Source of the DNA: Cyclospora cayetanensis
Taxonomy: Eukaryota > Apicomplexa > Conoidasida > Eucoccidiorida > Eimeriidae
DNA: 64,000 nucleotides
Assembly: GCF_002999335.1 (NCBI RefSeq)
Contig: NW_020312071.1
Span: forward strand, 1 to 64,000
Direction: 5' to 3'
Part shown: positions 35,701 to 48,204 of the stretch, in pieces
Position numbering within the stretch: position 1 is the stretch's first letter
Layout: each line of letters opens with the position of its first letter
Made by a program: the position numbers and the translations under genes
The notes under the pieces: model-generated
The model's database searches: none
The model's input: only the letters and a program-made list of their open reading frames with translations
What the model was told of the DNA's origin: nothing

Positions 35701-38700
35701 CTCCACGCGAAAGCGACCCATCGAAAGCATGAAAGGAAGAACCACACCACAGAGGGGCAGCGCAAAATACGATCATGATGCGAATAGAGGGGAAGAAGAG
35801 AATGCTGCCTGCATAGACAGGTGGCAAGAGCGATGAATAATGAAAACCAGAGGGCTGTGAAATGGCTAGAAGACTAGATGCCATACAGAAGCAACGAAGC
35901 GCCGCACAAGCTAACAAATAATTCCGTATGCAGCAGTAAAAGGTGTCTTGGGAACAACTACTGCGGCAACACCAGTAAGGGAGATTAAAGCTGCAACGCA
36001 AGCAGAGATAGAGCCTCTCTCGCTTTCCGTCGCTGTGAGAGGAGCGCATGGCTACTTAGTGCAGCAGCAGCACCCGCCACACCGGCACCTGCTTCGGTAT
36101 AGACTGACCGACATCCTTTTTGACCCTGTCTGCGTCTCGTGCCAACCTGCTGACGATGCTGCCCTTTATGTCATACGCTTCGCTAAGTCCCAATGAGGGG
36201 TCGAACGCAGTGCCTAAACGCACGTCGGCACGACACAAAACAGCACAGCGACAACCGGAGCCCTTTACTGCAAGGCCTACATCGTATGGCGTGAATACGA
36301 CAGGGGAAACGTTCCTAGGCGAGGGACGCAGACTGGAGGCGCAGATCCGCCGAGACAGTGCCTTAGACACCGTAGATAAGGCAGCTGCCCTCGTTGTTGG
36401 CACGCCTGTTACACTACTGTTGCTGCTAACCCATGGCGATAAAGTATGCCGAAGTGACAAGAGTGCGATGGGCTTCCTGAGACTTGATATCCCGCGGCTC
36501 CGATCCCCTGCAATTCCAGTCCAAATCACACAAACATCACGGGTGGTTTCTTCTTCCACGTACAAAAAGACATTGCCAGCAAACGGCAGCAACCAGCACG
36601 TCGCCATCGGACGTGGTAACAGCATCTCACTGAGATCGGTGTTGCCGATGGTGTTGGTGGTTCCTCAGCGTTGCCAGCAGTCCTGTCTTCGGGACTCTCT
36701 CTCGCTTGTCCTTTCGGTAAGGCGCCTTCGGTTTGGGCTGCTGCAGGTGGTGACTGTGCTCCTGCTGCTCCTTATTGTGCGTCTGCCTAATTCCATTGTC
36801 GCACACCGTTGAGGGCAGCAACTTTTCGCCTGTTTTGTCCTGTACGGTGGGACCCCGGCCGCCTGCAGCGAGCCCTCTACCATGCCCTCTCGTAGGTGCA
36901 CAAGGAGCCACGGCGTGAGTTGGGGCCGCTCCGGGAGATCTGTTGCCAGGACTGCAGGTGGGATCTGTACAGATATGGCGTGTAGACTGCATGCGTGAGG
37001 TGAGAGCTGCGGGTTGCATATCTCGCAAGGATCCACCGGCCACGAGGATGCTGGCCATGTCCTTCTGTGCGCTGGACCCCTTCTCAAGCGTTTTCTTGGT
37101 CATTCCTACCTTGGTTGCCGAAAAAACTCTCCTTGTGAGTTGCGAGGAGAACAAGGGGGAGGGCCCCTTTCTTGTGAGCCACGATGAGGATTGCTTTACA
37201 GTTTTTTGCTGACAGCGCGCTTGTGCCGGTGGTTGTGTAGCCCCTGTTGCAGCTGCCGCTGTTTTCGCTTCTCCTGCTCCAGTAGCCCCTTCGACTGCCC
37301 CTACACCGAGAGTTCCTACCCTGCTGTTGCCCTCAGTCCACCATGGAGAGGAATCCGCCTCGTCAGCCTCCTTGCTAGTGCCCGGAGGCGTTAGCCGCCC
37401 AGATTCACCCTCATGCCTCTTGCCTGCGTAGTTGAATCCAATCGGCGATGTTGAAAGGTTTGTTGTGGGGCACCATGGGGGGCTGTTGTTCGAGGACGAG
37501 GCGCCGCTGGGCCCGTCGACCGGCGCACCAATCCCGGGTTCCCCTTTGGGGGGCACTAGTCGCCTCCTAGACACTCCGTTATTCGAGGAAAGAAAATCCA
37601 CATGAGGAGCCTCGGGAGGCCCTTCTGAAGCCCCTGCGGGAGTTTCCGAGTACAACTCCACTCTGTGAATCCCAAAGATGCGCGTTAGGAGGGAAAGTGG
37701 CGTGCTCAGAATATGATCAATGTATGCTGGAAGAAAGCTGCGACAGGACAAAACATTCCAGCAGAAAGCCCAAGGCATGAGGCACAGTACACGCCTGCTA
37801 TGCATTGATGCCCCGGAGCAAGAAAGACCTTGCATCTCCTCTCTGGTGCGCTGTATTATACTCCAGCAGATTGGCGTGCGAGGCCTACCGAAGCACTTGT
37901 GCAACTTCCGCTTTCGATATTGTTTTAATAAGGAATTTCCCATCGTGAGAGAAAAAGAAGAACTGACCACTCTTGCTGCACGTAGACAGAGCCGCATAGA
38001 AGGGCAAGAAGCGTCGGAAGAAATGAGGCCACAGAGGAGCACACACGCATGCCCAAAAGGGAGAAAAAAGAGGCGCTCGTACTCTGACAAGAGAGGGATG
38101 AAAAGCGCCGAAGGAAAAAACAATACATGAGAGCGGCAAGCACATTTGCAGAAAGAGGAATCGAAGAAGCTGCAAGCGCAAGGAAAGAACAGGCCCAGAA
38201 AAGCGAGGCAACAAGAAAGCGACACTCACGGACGGAGATGCATGCACTCAAACAATTAGAGCGTAATGAAATTTCAAAAGTCCCAGAGCCACGAAAATAC
38301 TCGAAGGGAGAAAATTTTACAAGCCAGCACGTGACCTTATTAAAAAAGATATGTTCGGCAGCAGCCAGCCAATCAAGCAGATACACATCAACAGACACGA
38401 AAAGGGAAAACTGGCAGACACAACATGAAGCGTGTCATGAAGGCATGATGCACAACACATCAACGGACAAAAATACCGGGCCCGACGCGGGGAACCGACC
38501 GTCGAAGAGGCACACATGCACATGGCCCGCCGAAAAAAACCGAACGGCATACAAATACACGTCAAGCGAAAGCTCTAAATATGTGTGCAATTCAAAAAAA
38601 ATTCCTGTCGTTTTTCCTCGCTGATAGTGACTTCATGAGCGCAAAGGACTATCCCCTGATATTCTGTCGGCTCCTTGTATCTGGTCAGTGCATGTGGGTG

Positions 38701-39562
38701 TATGTGTGTGTGTTTTCTGTATGCATGTAGGTGCATTCTCCCTTATCTGTGCTTCCTGCTCTAAACTCCCTCTCTCTGTTGATCCGCCCCGACTTCCAAA
38801 TACATTTTCCCACTGCCCACTCTTCGATCGCCGTGAGGCCATCCTGGCTGCATGCCCTTCCCTTTCCTCCATCAAAGGCGCCTCTCTGACGCCCTAAGGC
38901 CCCCTAATCAACCCTGCATCCGCCTGCTCGCGGGCTTTCTGCTTTCAACTAACCTGTTGGACTGAAACTCAATGAAAGAAAAGTCTGTGGAGCACAAACT
39001 GTTGCGGTATTCCTGAAGCGAACGTAAGACAAACCCGGACCTCTCTTCTTCGATATACATGTATATTAATCCATTACTACACATATATTTATGAATATAC
39101 ATTTATAAATATACATCTATGAGTACGTACCCATATCTATTTAAATATATATATAGACGTCTTAACAGGGGCGCCCCCACGCTCGTGTGCAGCACTCCCA
39201 CACAAACAAGGATTCACGGTATTGCAACACAATCACGCGACAGTTCTACTGCCACAGAAGTCGGATCATCAAGCCACCTCCCCCGCAAAAAAATCACCCC
39301 GCCTATAAATATTATTAGCAAAACCTGCCGCGCACCATTAGCAGCGACCCGAGAAATACTACATTTGCAGCATCCGTCTGCACTGCAGAAGCAGCTGCGG
39401 TTGTACCTGGTCCGTAATCCCTGCGACTTCCCTAGCGCACTCAAATGCGTCTGGGGCGATGTCCTCAAAACTGACGCTTAGAGAAGAAGGCAACAGAGGC
39501 GCACAATTAAACTGAAAGTGCCGCACGTGCAACAGCAACGGCTCATCCAACAGGAACCCTAA
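32791..39562 (-). CDS. Phosphatidylinositol phosphate kinase (PIP5K-like), 5' end open
   Basis: It would phosphorylate PI4P (or a related lipid) to PI(4,5)P2 at membranes. Deduced exons: about 39,562-39,407, 39,012-38,954, 37,975-37,889, 37,737 to an unresolved end, an exon ending 36,109, 35,646-35,517, 34,819-33,806, one ending 33,320, and 33,034-32,791. Kinase words in order: FEDIAPDAFECAREVAGI, TDFSFIEFQSN, GQFFFFSHDGKFLIKTI (ATP-site Lys), AYIDHILSTPLSLLTRIFG, EAYDIKGSIVSR (family 'DLKGS'), VKKDVDW, RDCRFLEGLGVFDYSMLIG (family 'imDYSLL.G'), FFFGLIDFLSPYTARR (family 'GIIDiL..Y'), PPGYYARRQIEF. Two long low-complexity inserts split the domain, after FGIHRVEL and after GIHEW (about 330 residues). 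The first exon starts at an AG acceptor with an in-frame stop just before it and no ATG, so the gene extends further upstream. Confidence 0.85.
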
Positions 39563-39837
39563 CTAATGAGCGCACAAACCACACACAAGACGCGTTGAAC
39601 CTAGTGGACCCCAGTACTTGGACAATGTTGCGTTTGGAAGCCGTGCAACAGCCAGAGCATGCGCAAACGCCGGTTAGCAGCCAAGCCGGCGCGTAGCACT
39701 AGTTGCACCCGCTCACGCACACATACACGCATTTCCGTGTTTGATATTAATCCCTAATCCTTATGACCTAAAGTCTAGCTCTGGACCCCATTGTGAGCCT
39801 CTAACACCGGAAGCGCACGTCCAGTTGATTTCCATCT

Positions 39838-42538
39838 CTATGAGCAAGCGCCACGATGCCAGCATTCATTGTGTTGCTCAGTTCCATGCCCCGCATCATG
39901 GCGACGGTCAAGGCGTAACAAGGACTTTCCGTATTTATCGCCGCGCCACCAAACTGAGGCCACACACATTCCAATGCTCACACCCCATGCCCTTAGCGCT
40001 AAACCCTGTGCCATCGTCCTTTTAGCCAAATATAAAAAGCCATATAGCACAACGCAATAAAGAATGGTAAGGATGACGCATGGGGTGGCACGCAGCCGCA
40101 GCAACTCAGCGGCAGAAACAGCAGCACGCCATGATGATGTCGCCCGGCCAAATCCTCCTTCCTCAACTCCTACCTTTCCCTCTCCCTGTTCTCTCGCGCG
40201 CTCTTCAACAAGAGACATAAGGCCCAGCTTAAGGGCGCTTTGCTTCTGCAGGATGTTCGAGCTAAATGCTAGGGAGTGCAGCGCAGCCTTTCGAGATCCT
40301 GTGGGATGCGTGGAGGGCCCTCCGGGGGGTCCCCCAGTGTCTCCTGTTCCAAATGCTGCTCCCTCAGCCGATAGAGCTTGATAGTCGCTCTGCTGAGGCT
40401 GAGGGAGTGGCTGTGCCTCCGGTGACGGGAGGATGGACTCTGCGAGAGCCGAATAATTGGGCGCTGTCCTTGACCCCGCTGCTGCAGCAGCAACCGGGCT
40501 GCCTGGGGAAGCAGAAGAAAGGGCAGCAAGGAGCGCGTCGGACTGCTGCCGAATGCGCGCGATCTTGTCAAGAATGGCTGTTTTGACGCTGAAACGAGGA
40601 TGGTACACATCCCGCAACAGCTGGGGCTGAGGACGCAGCAGCAACCACAGCATCGAAGAGCATCCAGAGTGAGCCCCAAGCCCTCCGCAACTCCACAGCG
40701 CTGCGGCAGCAGCTCGAAAGAGAAGAAAGCGCCTGCACATCCAGGCCTCAGAGAGAGCAATGAAGGCTACAAGGGGTGACGACGGAAACAAGACCAGACG
40801 ATCGCGCAGAGAGTTGGTGGTAGACACACGGAGACGGCCATAGCACGTGCCAGCGGACACCGCGAAGAAAACGCTATGATGCGATCATGGGGCATCAGCT
40901 CAGCGCTGTACAATGCGAACGCCAACGCCCCTGCCTGCAGCCTTACGAGTGATTCTCCTCTAAACTCTTCCCATAGAGGCAACAGCAGCGCCAGCAGCCA
41001 ATCGGAGACAGCCCAGAGAAATTTGGCCCTAGCCCTCCTGTTGACGAGAGACGTCCCGTCGACCAGAGCAAGGAGCGCCGCATCCCATGTTAGCTTCGGT
41101 TCATCCGAGGTGTGCACTGCTTCCAGTTTCCCTGAGGTCGGTTTCGCTGCTGACGCAACGGCTGCGAACGACATAGGCCCAGAGACAGAATCGCTTGAGG
41201 TGATGCACTGGCCGCGCAAGGACTCCCGCGCGCCATTGCTGGTAGGACGTCGCTGCTGCTCCTGCTGCAGTACGAACTGCTGCTGATGTCTGGCGAAGCG
41301 CTTGTGAGCAGCCCGGTCCTGAAGCGTGTCGCTGCTCCCTTCAAGAGAATCTTCTGCCTTGATGTCCCACCGACTCGGACGCCACACCCGGTACTCGCCC
41401 TCGCGTTTGCTCACATCTGGAGTCGCGACCTGCCTCAGCAACTGAGGTACTCCAAGTGCTTCCGGAGAAACTCCAAAATACACCAAGACCGCAATACACG
41501 GCTCAATCAACCGACGCATGTAGAACAGCGTCTTCGTCTACGCATTTCATTCGCCGCAGAAGCACACATACGGAGCACCGCCGTTCTTTCGCATCCTCTC
41601 CCCCCACTGCCCTAACCCCTCCACAAAACAAACTGGCTACCCAGTAAGGCAAGCACGCAAGAGCCCGTGGCGAAGAAGAAGATCGGTTCTGCTGTCTCAA
41701 CAAAAACCACCTTCGCGCTCGGGAATTACCTTATTAAAGCAGGACCGTGAATAGGAAAATGTGGCCATAGTGTGCAACAGATAGACATGTTCTCCCAAAA
41801 CCTGCGGTTTTATGGGAAGAAATTCTTCCAGCGAGCTGCACACCACGCAGCAGCAACAGTCTAATAGCTGAACGGTGCTCTGTGAAAGCTGAGCAGAAGC
41901 GAAGGCCTCTGGCTTGCCGAGAATGTGTGTGCGGGAGCAGCTGCTACTGCTTACTTCCTTGCAAGTCTAAGCGCTGTCAGCTGCTTGTAGCGCTGCTCTT
42001 CCACAAACCTGAACCAAACACACCTCAATCCAAACGCTCCGGGCCGTTAGCCTTGCGCAGGGCCCCTTGCGTTGAGCTGCACGCGTGCTGTCATCTGTTC
42101 CTCAACCAAATGATTTCTGAATGCGCGCATCGCCATCGAATTTTGAGGTTGAAACTTACTTGTAGAACGCAAGAAGCACAACAGGGTTAAGGAGGGCATA
42201 CAGCAGAGACCTTTCCGGTGTCGTTTCCAGAAGATACGACGGGTTTCCTGCAGCACAAAAGCAGCTATATACGCTGGAATTTGACCCTTGAGCCATATGG
42301 CCCAGAGAGCGCCGTACGGCCACCATTCCCTCTGAGAGACCCCCGCCACAAAAAACAGATCCTCTGCCCCAAACCGTTCGTTATAAGGCCTCACCAGCTT
42401 CTCCCTGCAGCTCCTTGAGCAGCGAAACGGCAGTTTTTCCACATACAATGGAGCGAAAGTTGGCGCGGCGTTGGACAGGGCTGCGAGGAGACCCCAGTTG
42501 CGTCGAATTCGGTGGAGGCAAAGCCGATTTCCCATCAA
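39838..42538 (-). CDS. Multi-pass membrane protein exons, possibly the N-terminus of the PIP kinase gene
   Basis: I do not recognise the family. Three long frames lie in tandem on this strand: about 42,538-42,150, 41,519-40,840, and about 40,755-39,990. A good acceptor (pyrimidine tract then CTTGTAG) near 40,768 suggests how the last two join (HDRIIAFSS then AFIALSEAW). Hydrophobic segments seen in order: WWPYGALWAIWLKGQIPAYI, CIAVLVYFGV, FLWAVSDWLLALLLPLW, LQAGALAFALYSAEL, AFIALSEAW...LLFRAAAAALW, and VILTILYCVVLYGFLYL. Between the last two lies a polar, low-complexity loop of about 200 residues. No stop-ended 3' exon is evident before the kinase exons at 39.56 kb, and that exon needs an upstream partner. 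The frames may thus form the N-terminal membrane region of the kinase, or a separate gene. Exon limits are approximate. Confidence 0.4.
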
Positions 42539-43119
42539 TTAAGGCGACACTCCCGGGAGTCCCATCATTGTGTGCAGTGGCCGCAGCTGAGCTGCACCGA
42601 TGCCTTTGCGCGTGCTCCTGCTGGTGTTCGTGTTGCTCTACGGTGACATCCGAGCTTGCATCCCCCAGTGCAGCGCAAGCCGCCGAAGCGGCTGCTACAG
42701 CACTGGGGAAGGCAGCAGGACCGGCAGCAGGGGCAAGAGCATGAGGCGTGGCAGGAGCATGGGGGGCAGCAGCAGCGGGGATGGAGGGTCCCATAGCTCA
42801 TCAAAAGCAGGAACGGGCGCAAACGCTTCTAGCACCAGTTACGCAGCTAAAAGCCCCATTTGAAGACCGCAGTGCCCGCACCTTGTTCTCAGGAAGCCGG
42901 ATTGGAGGAAACTTCTGGAGCTGAATGAAGAAACGGGTGCACAGATGGAAAGTATGCGTTCCGCACAGCACACACCCCAGGTGGGTCGAAGGCTTTTGAG
43001 AGCAAGGACGATTTAGGGCTCAATTCGGAAGAGATAGTAGGCGAGTTCTTTCTTGGAGTCGCCAAGTATGTAGGATAGTTTGCTGCTGGCGGCTTTTGAC
43101 GATGGTTTGGACTCAAACC

Positions 43120-46100
43120 CGGGGGGCACTAGGAAGTGCCTTTAGCTCCGCTAGGGTTCATCGCTCACGGTTTATGACCCCATGGGCTTCCCTGTAGGGC
43201 CCCGTATGGAGGTAAGGCCGCCTTACAGATCGCGTATGTCGTCAAACGCAGGAGATGCGGACTTGGAGCAAAGGGATACGCACAGATGCGCCAGAAGAAG
43301 GGAGTATGCTGCCGGGTTACCCTCTGCTACTGCAAGGTTCTCCTGGGAAGCAGAAAGAGAAGAAAAGGATCGGGCCAAACGGAGAAATGCAGGTGAGAAG
43401 CTGAGGCCTTCAGCATGTGCCGTAGGAGCAGCAGTGGAGCTGCTGCCTTGTTGTAGCATGTGCGTGAAGCGCTAGTTACAAGAGAGTCGAGGGCCAAATA
43501 ACCACCATGGAAAGAGAGTATAGGGTTTAAAATACATGCTTCAAAGTTTCCGGAGTGAGACTTACGCATTAGGGCTTGTGCCCCAGGTGCGCCGCTTCTG
43601 TCGATACCGCTGGTCAGCCCGCATCAAGGCTTTCGGCCTAAGCTAAACCATCCACTTTAAAAAAATAAATGGCTGCATTTCTATGTAAGTGCAATTTATA
43701 CCCTCTCTTCATTCGAATTCCTGTCCCAGAAGCACCAAACCCTTTCGCCGCAGCACTATTCCCTGTGTCGCCGGGGACTTGAGCATGATCTGCTCGTTGG
43801 AGAGTCACCGGTATGGCTGGCCATAGAACAGTAAACTTTTACTTCTATGATTTCTGGTGTATTGCTGCCTCTTCACTCGTAAGTGCACATAATTCTTTAG
43901 TGAAATGTCGAGGTGCAGGCCCTTATAGGGCATCCCTCAGGCAACTACCGGCGACCTATGTGATAGAAGTCCTGGTAAAAAGCCTCACGCGAGGAAACTT
44001 TGCTCCAAGTAGGTGTCATGTTTTGACTCTTCGGTTTTTGGCACCTTCGCCCCTTTCGGAACTCTGTCAACGGCTCTAGTATTGCGCCCTTCCCTGACCC
44101 TCGCATGTATGCACCTGGCCCTTTATTCGCCTCTCGCAGGCTACGCGATGCTCCATTTCCGGCTTCAGTCTGTCCTTTGTATTTGGCTGGCATTTTGTAA
44201 AGCTTTTTCCCTTTCTATTTGCATGACCTCTGGTGAGACTCCCGGAGTGGGCTGCACTAATATTTTGCATCCTTTGCGCTAGCTCAAGAGGCTTCGAACC
44301 TTATTAGTAGGAAGAACATTGATAATGGGTGAAGCTCGCCCCTGAAACCATCCTCCTTCCGAAAGTGAAACATGAATTTCCGGAAGCAAATAGCAGGCTA
44401 GAGCTGTGCCCCGATCCCTTGAACGGCCACACTATCAAAGAGTCCTACCACAGGAGGCTTAGCAGATTGCTTGAAACGCTGTCCTCGGTGTATTATGTGC
44501 ATGGCTGCCACTCTACGTGGCCGTATTTTTACCCGCCCTTAACTTCACGACAAGGGGGAAGGAGCGGTGTGAAAGAATACAATATATATCCATTACGGGG
44601 CTGGGAGGTGGATCTACCGCATCAACAAAGGCCTCGAGACGTTAAGTGCCCCTCTCTCACTAGTACTGACGGCTTTTGTTACGTTCGAGAATAGGTCTAC
44701 AAAGGAAAACTCGGCCTCAAATCCAATGTACAAGTTGGGGTCCACCGATTTTCGGTGTCCTCCCAATAGAGCTTCGTCTAACCTCGTAGTGATTTCACCC
44801 CTTAGAGCTCCTTAATGAACGGAAAAGAGAGCTGCAATGCGCCTTGCTGAACCTTCTGAGCAATCCCATCGTTCACAGCTAGCAGCACATTATAACTTGG
44901 AACATTGACTTTCATCACTTTGCACTAACTATACGCTAAAACATGCTGCACATGCAGCCTAATTATGCAATTATTTACTAGTTCGTCAGCAAATATGGCT
45001 AGTGTAGTAGAACGGGCCCAGGTGTACCTTGGCCTGCTACATCTGCCTCCATTTAAATGTACCCCCGTTGTAGTGAGCCAGCACTACATTTACGGCTCCA
45101 GCTAAGTTTTTGTCAGTTAAATGGTTGCTCCAAACACTCATAGATAAGAAGTTCAGGGTCCTGTGTGCGTCTAGTTTAACAAGGCTCTTAGGCCCTGAAG
45201 CTTAGCGCAGGTGGATGATTGTTTTTAGCGAGCGACTAGCGCTATAATGGAAAAGGTGTTGTTCGGGACTTCGCTGTAAATGTGACCCGTTCCTCCATAT
45301 TCGAGTATAAAAAGAAGATTAAGTTTGACTATAGGCGGCGTTGAAGAATGAGAGAGCAGCAATAACTTATTATAAAGCTAGAACCGTTGTGCTAATAGCT
45401 TTGCCGCTGCTCCAGTGGGTGCCATTGCCGTTGAGGTCTCAAGCCTCTAACGGAGAAAAGTTATTGTTGATAGCTCACTCGTTAACTACGCTTACATTTA
45501 AGCTCAACATCCTCAAATTCAAGAGGCTATGAAGGAATATTATGCAAGTGATGCAAGCTCCGGGATAGCAACCCCCCACATAATTACTGGACACAAACCC
45601 CCTACTGGCCTCTGGCACGGAGAATTCATGCACCTGCGCTAATTTTCAGGTTCTGAGAGCTTTGGTCGCTACTGCCCTCCGTCCTTTCTTGTTGTGCTCA
45701 ATACTACAGACGTCTCTGCAATTATTTTAAGGGTCAAGAGCTCCTTTCCATACCCTTATGCATTTTTTACATTGCCCAGAGCCGTTCCACCACGACATTC
45801 CACGCCACCCGCGGTACAAACTACTTAAACCTCTGTGTAAGCCGATCCGCGCTTGCTCTCTGGGGTCGGGCCTTCTCAGTCTTCCCTTCCAAACCCGTGA
45901 ATCCTTTGAAGCACGCAACTCCTCAACATCATTGCTGAACTGTTTGCATTTACACTTTGCTTGTCACAGAGTTGAGGGAGGCACAGAAGATACTTGTGAA
46001 GGTTGTGAGGAGTCCACGAAGAGAGGCTTCGGTTTATGCCAGTTTAGGCCTTACAGGGAATCAGACTATGAATGTACAGGGTTTTCAGGGGATCCACTGC

Positions 46101-46440
46101 AGGCTTCGCGCTCACTATCAGGTCATTCGTTCTCCTGAATAGATGCTGCCTTTGCGGCAGAGTTAGGTGTACAGACAGTAGCTTGAACTTCAAGGTGTTT
46201 GCGACGAATCGTAAACTCTACAAACCTACGTAACAGCCGCTACATCATTAGCTACATGACGACCCTTGTGCACCCCGCATCCTGCCCACTTCGCGGAGGG
46301 GCGTCCATGACATCGCCTCCTAAATCCTGCATTTTAGTAATTAAAAAGAAAAGCGTGTTCTAGCAAAAGCGGGGGCTTCCAAACTCGGCGGGACCCCTCC
46401 CCATCACGCGCAAACGCGTGCATACACGGGCCCCTAAAGA
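43120..46440. other. Gene-poor stretch
   Basis: Only short ORFs (under 130 codons) are present, none recognisable. The composition is AT-richer than in the gene islands. A frame at 45,758-46,138 (+) and its reverse were considered as retroelement remnants but without firm motif support. Confidence 0.5.
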
Positions 46441-46452
46441 ATCTTTTGAAGC

Positions 46453-48099
46453 CTACGCGGCTGCTGCTCGTGCTCCCCCAAAGGCGGTTTCGCCTCTTAC
46501 GTATTTGCTACTACTACTACTGCTACTGCTGCTGCTGCTGCGACTGCAGCTGTTGCCTAGTTCTCTAGGCCGTTTGCTGAGGCCGCCAGCTGCCCCTTGC
46601 GGATGCTGCTGCTGCTGCAACGGTTTCTGTTGCGAGCTGGTCGTGAGAAGCAGGCACCCCGAGCTTCCAGAAGCTCTGCAGCAGCAGTTGTTTCTGTTGA
46701 TGTAGCTGCTGTCGTCCGACATACGGCGTGCCCTTCTTACAATTGGAGAGGACTGCGGGAAATGGGGTTGCTGGTTTTGTTGCGGTGGCAGCAGGCTGTT
46801 GATGCACATCCCTTGCCGCTGCTGCTTGCACGAGCATCCCCTGTTGCTGCAGCAGTGAGAACCCCTCTCACTTTCTCTCGGCTGCTGTTGCTGCGGCGGC
46901 TGCTGCTGCGGAGGTGTATAAACAGGCCGTGCAAGCGCGAGAGACAAATTGCTGCAGCACGAGAGCTGGCTGCTGCTTCTCTCGAGAGACGAGACGCGAG
47001 GAGACACAGAGAGCCACAAGTCGAAAGGAGGCAGCTGAGCGGCAGCAGGGGAGAAGCCAGCAGCAAAGAGACTCCCGCTGCTGCTGCGCCGGCTGCTGCT
47101 GCAGTTGTTGCTAGGCCTGGGCCGCTGGAAAAGTGGAGACGGCCAAGGGGAGAGAGGATGCTGCATCAGCTGCTGTTGTTGCTGCTGGCTGCTGCTGCTG
47201 TTGCTGTGGTGGCTGCTGCGGCGGCAGCAACGGTGCTGCTGCTGATGCTTCAACAGCAGAGGAGGGGAAAAATCGAAGGGAGCAAAGCAGGAAGGTGACA
47301 AATCACAGGGAGCAGACGCAGTGCATGCTGCACTTGGGCTGCTACGCCTGACCTCAGTAATGCTGGAAGCCGCATCACTCGAGCTCGTGGTGGTCCGACT
47401 GCTGTTGGGGGCTTCGCCTTTGGCCGTGAGCTCGTTACAGCTAAAACTGCAGGCACTGCTGCCGCTTTCAGTGTCTGTCTCTGTGTAGACGGCTTTGCGA
47501 TCTGCCCCCGAATGTGCACTCTTCTCGCCAGCTTCCTTGGACGGAGAAGGAGGTTCTAATCCTGCCTCTGTGACTTCTTTGTCTGTCTCCCCTGCTGGTG
47601 CTGCTCCTGGTGCTGTGCGGCGGCTGCGAGGCCTTCTGCTCGTACTGGTGCCACCACTCTCGCTTCGGAAACTCCTGGGACGCCTGCTGCGTCTGTTGCT
47701 GAGGCTGCAGCAGGCATCTATGCTGCTGGTGCTGCTGCTAATGGTGCTGGTCGGCTGCTGCTCCTGATGGTGCTCCTGCTGCTGCTGTGGGGCCTTCCAC
47801 GTCTCAGGGGTGTCTGCAACAGCTGGCACTTCTGCTGATGCCGTTGAGGCCGCTGTCTGAGAGGGAGACTGACGTGTACTGCGTAGGCGTCTGCTGCGGC
47901 TGCTGCTACCCGCTTCCACACCTGCTTTGGCTGTTACTGGGGGGTTCGCCTCCGGACCACTGGTCTGCTCCCCCGAGAACTCGTGCGTCAGCGGTGGCGT
48001 TTGCCTCGGGCTCTTGAGCTGGACGCTCTCCTCATGACAGCTGCTCACCCTGCTGGTGCAGGCAGCATTTTCCTTGTCCTCCTCTTGAAGCAGTCGCAT
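46453..48099 (-). CDS. Hypothetical Ser/Gln/Arg-rich protein
   Basis: I do not recognise this protein. The frame is open upstream to about 48,204 but the first ATG is at 48,099, giving 548 aa. It is dominated by Ser, Gln, Arg and Pro, with repeated RRxRS-type basic-serine words around residues 60-170, CAG-coded Gln runs (about residues 280-300 and 410-425), several CC pairs, and a Ser run of about 14 near the C-terminus before the stop. No folded domain, signal peptide or membrane segment is visible. The RS-like composition might suit a nuclear or cytoskeletal disordered protein, but this is speculation. It could be one exon of a longer gene or an open but untranslated CTG-rich tract. Confidence 0.4.
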   Translation of the reverse strand: MRLLQEEDKENAACTSRVSSCHEESVQLKSPRQTPPLTHEFSGEQTSGPEANPPVTAKAGVEAGSSSRSRRLRSTRQSPSQTAASTASAEVPAVADTPETWKAPQQQQEHHQEQQPTSTISSSTSSIDACCSLSNRRSRRPRSFRSESGGTSTSRRPRSRRTAPGAAPAGETDKEVTEAGLEPPSPSKEAGEKSAHSGADRKAVYTETDTESGSSACSFSCNELTAKGEAPNSSRTTTSSSDAASSITEVRRSSPSAACTASAPCDLSPSCFAPFDFSPPLLLKHQQQHRCCRRSSHHSNSSSSQQQQQQLMQHPLSPWPSPLFQRPRPSNNCSSSRRSSSGSLFAAGFSPAAAQLPPFDLWLSVSPRVSSLERSSSQLSCCSNLSLALARPVYTPPQQQPPQQQQPRESERGSHCCSNRGCSCKQQRQGMCINSLLPPQQNQQPHFPQSSPIVRRARRMSDDSSYINRNNCCCRASGSSGCLLLTTSSQQKPLQQQQHPQGAAGGLSKRPRELGNSCSRSSSSSSSSSSSKYVRGETAFGGARAAAA

Positions 48100-48204
48100 C
48101 GCAGCGTCGCACCTGTGGCAGTGGCAATGCCGTTGCTGCTGATTCGCTGGAGCTGCTTCTGCTCCCGCAGGGTATTGGCTCTGGCGCCAAATGCAAAGGT
48201 CCAC

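Noticed and set aside
44280..44310. tRNA-like T-loop word (CTTCGAACC)
   Set aside because: No acceptor stem, anticodon arm or D-loop can be folded around it.
45727..46138. Possible retroelement zinc-finger or integrase remnant
   Set aside because: A WW and two Cys residues on the - strand gave a faint likeness to the integrase finger, but spacing is wrong and no neighbouring pol words were found.
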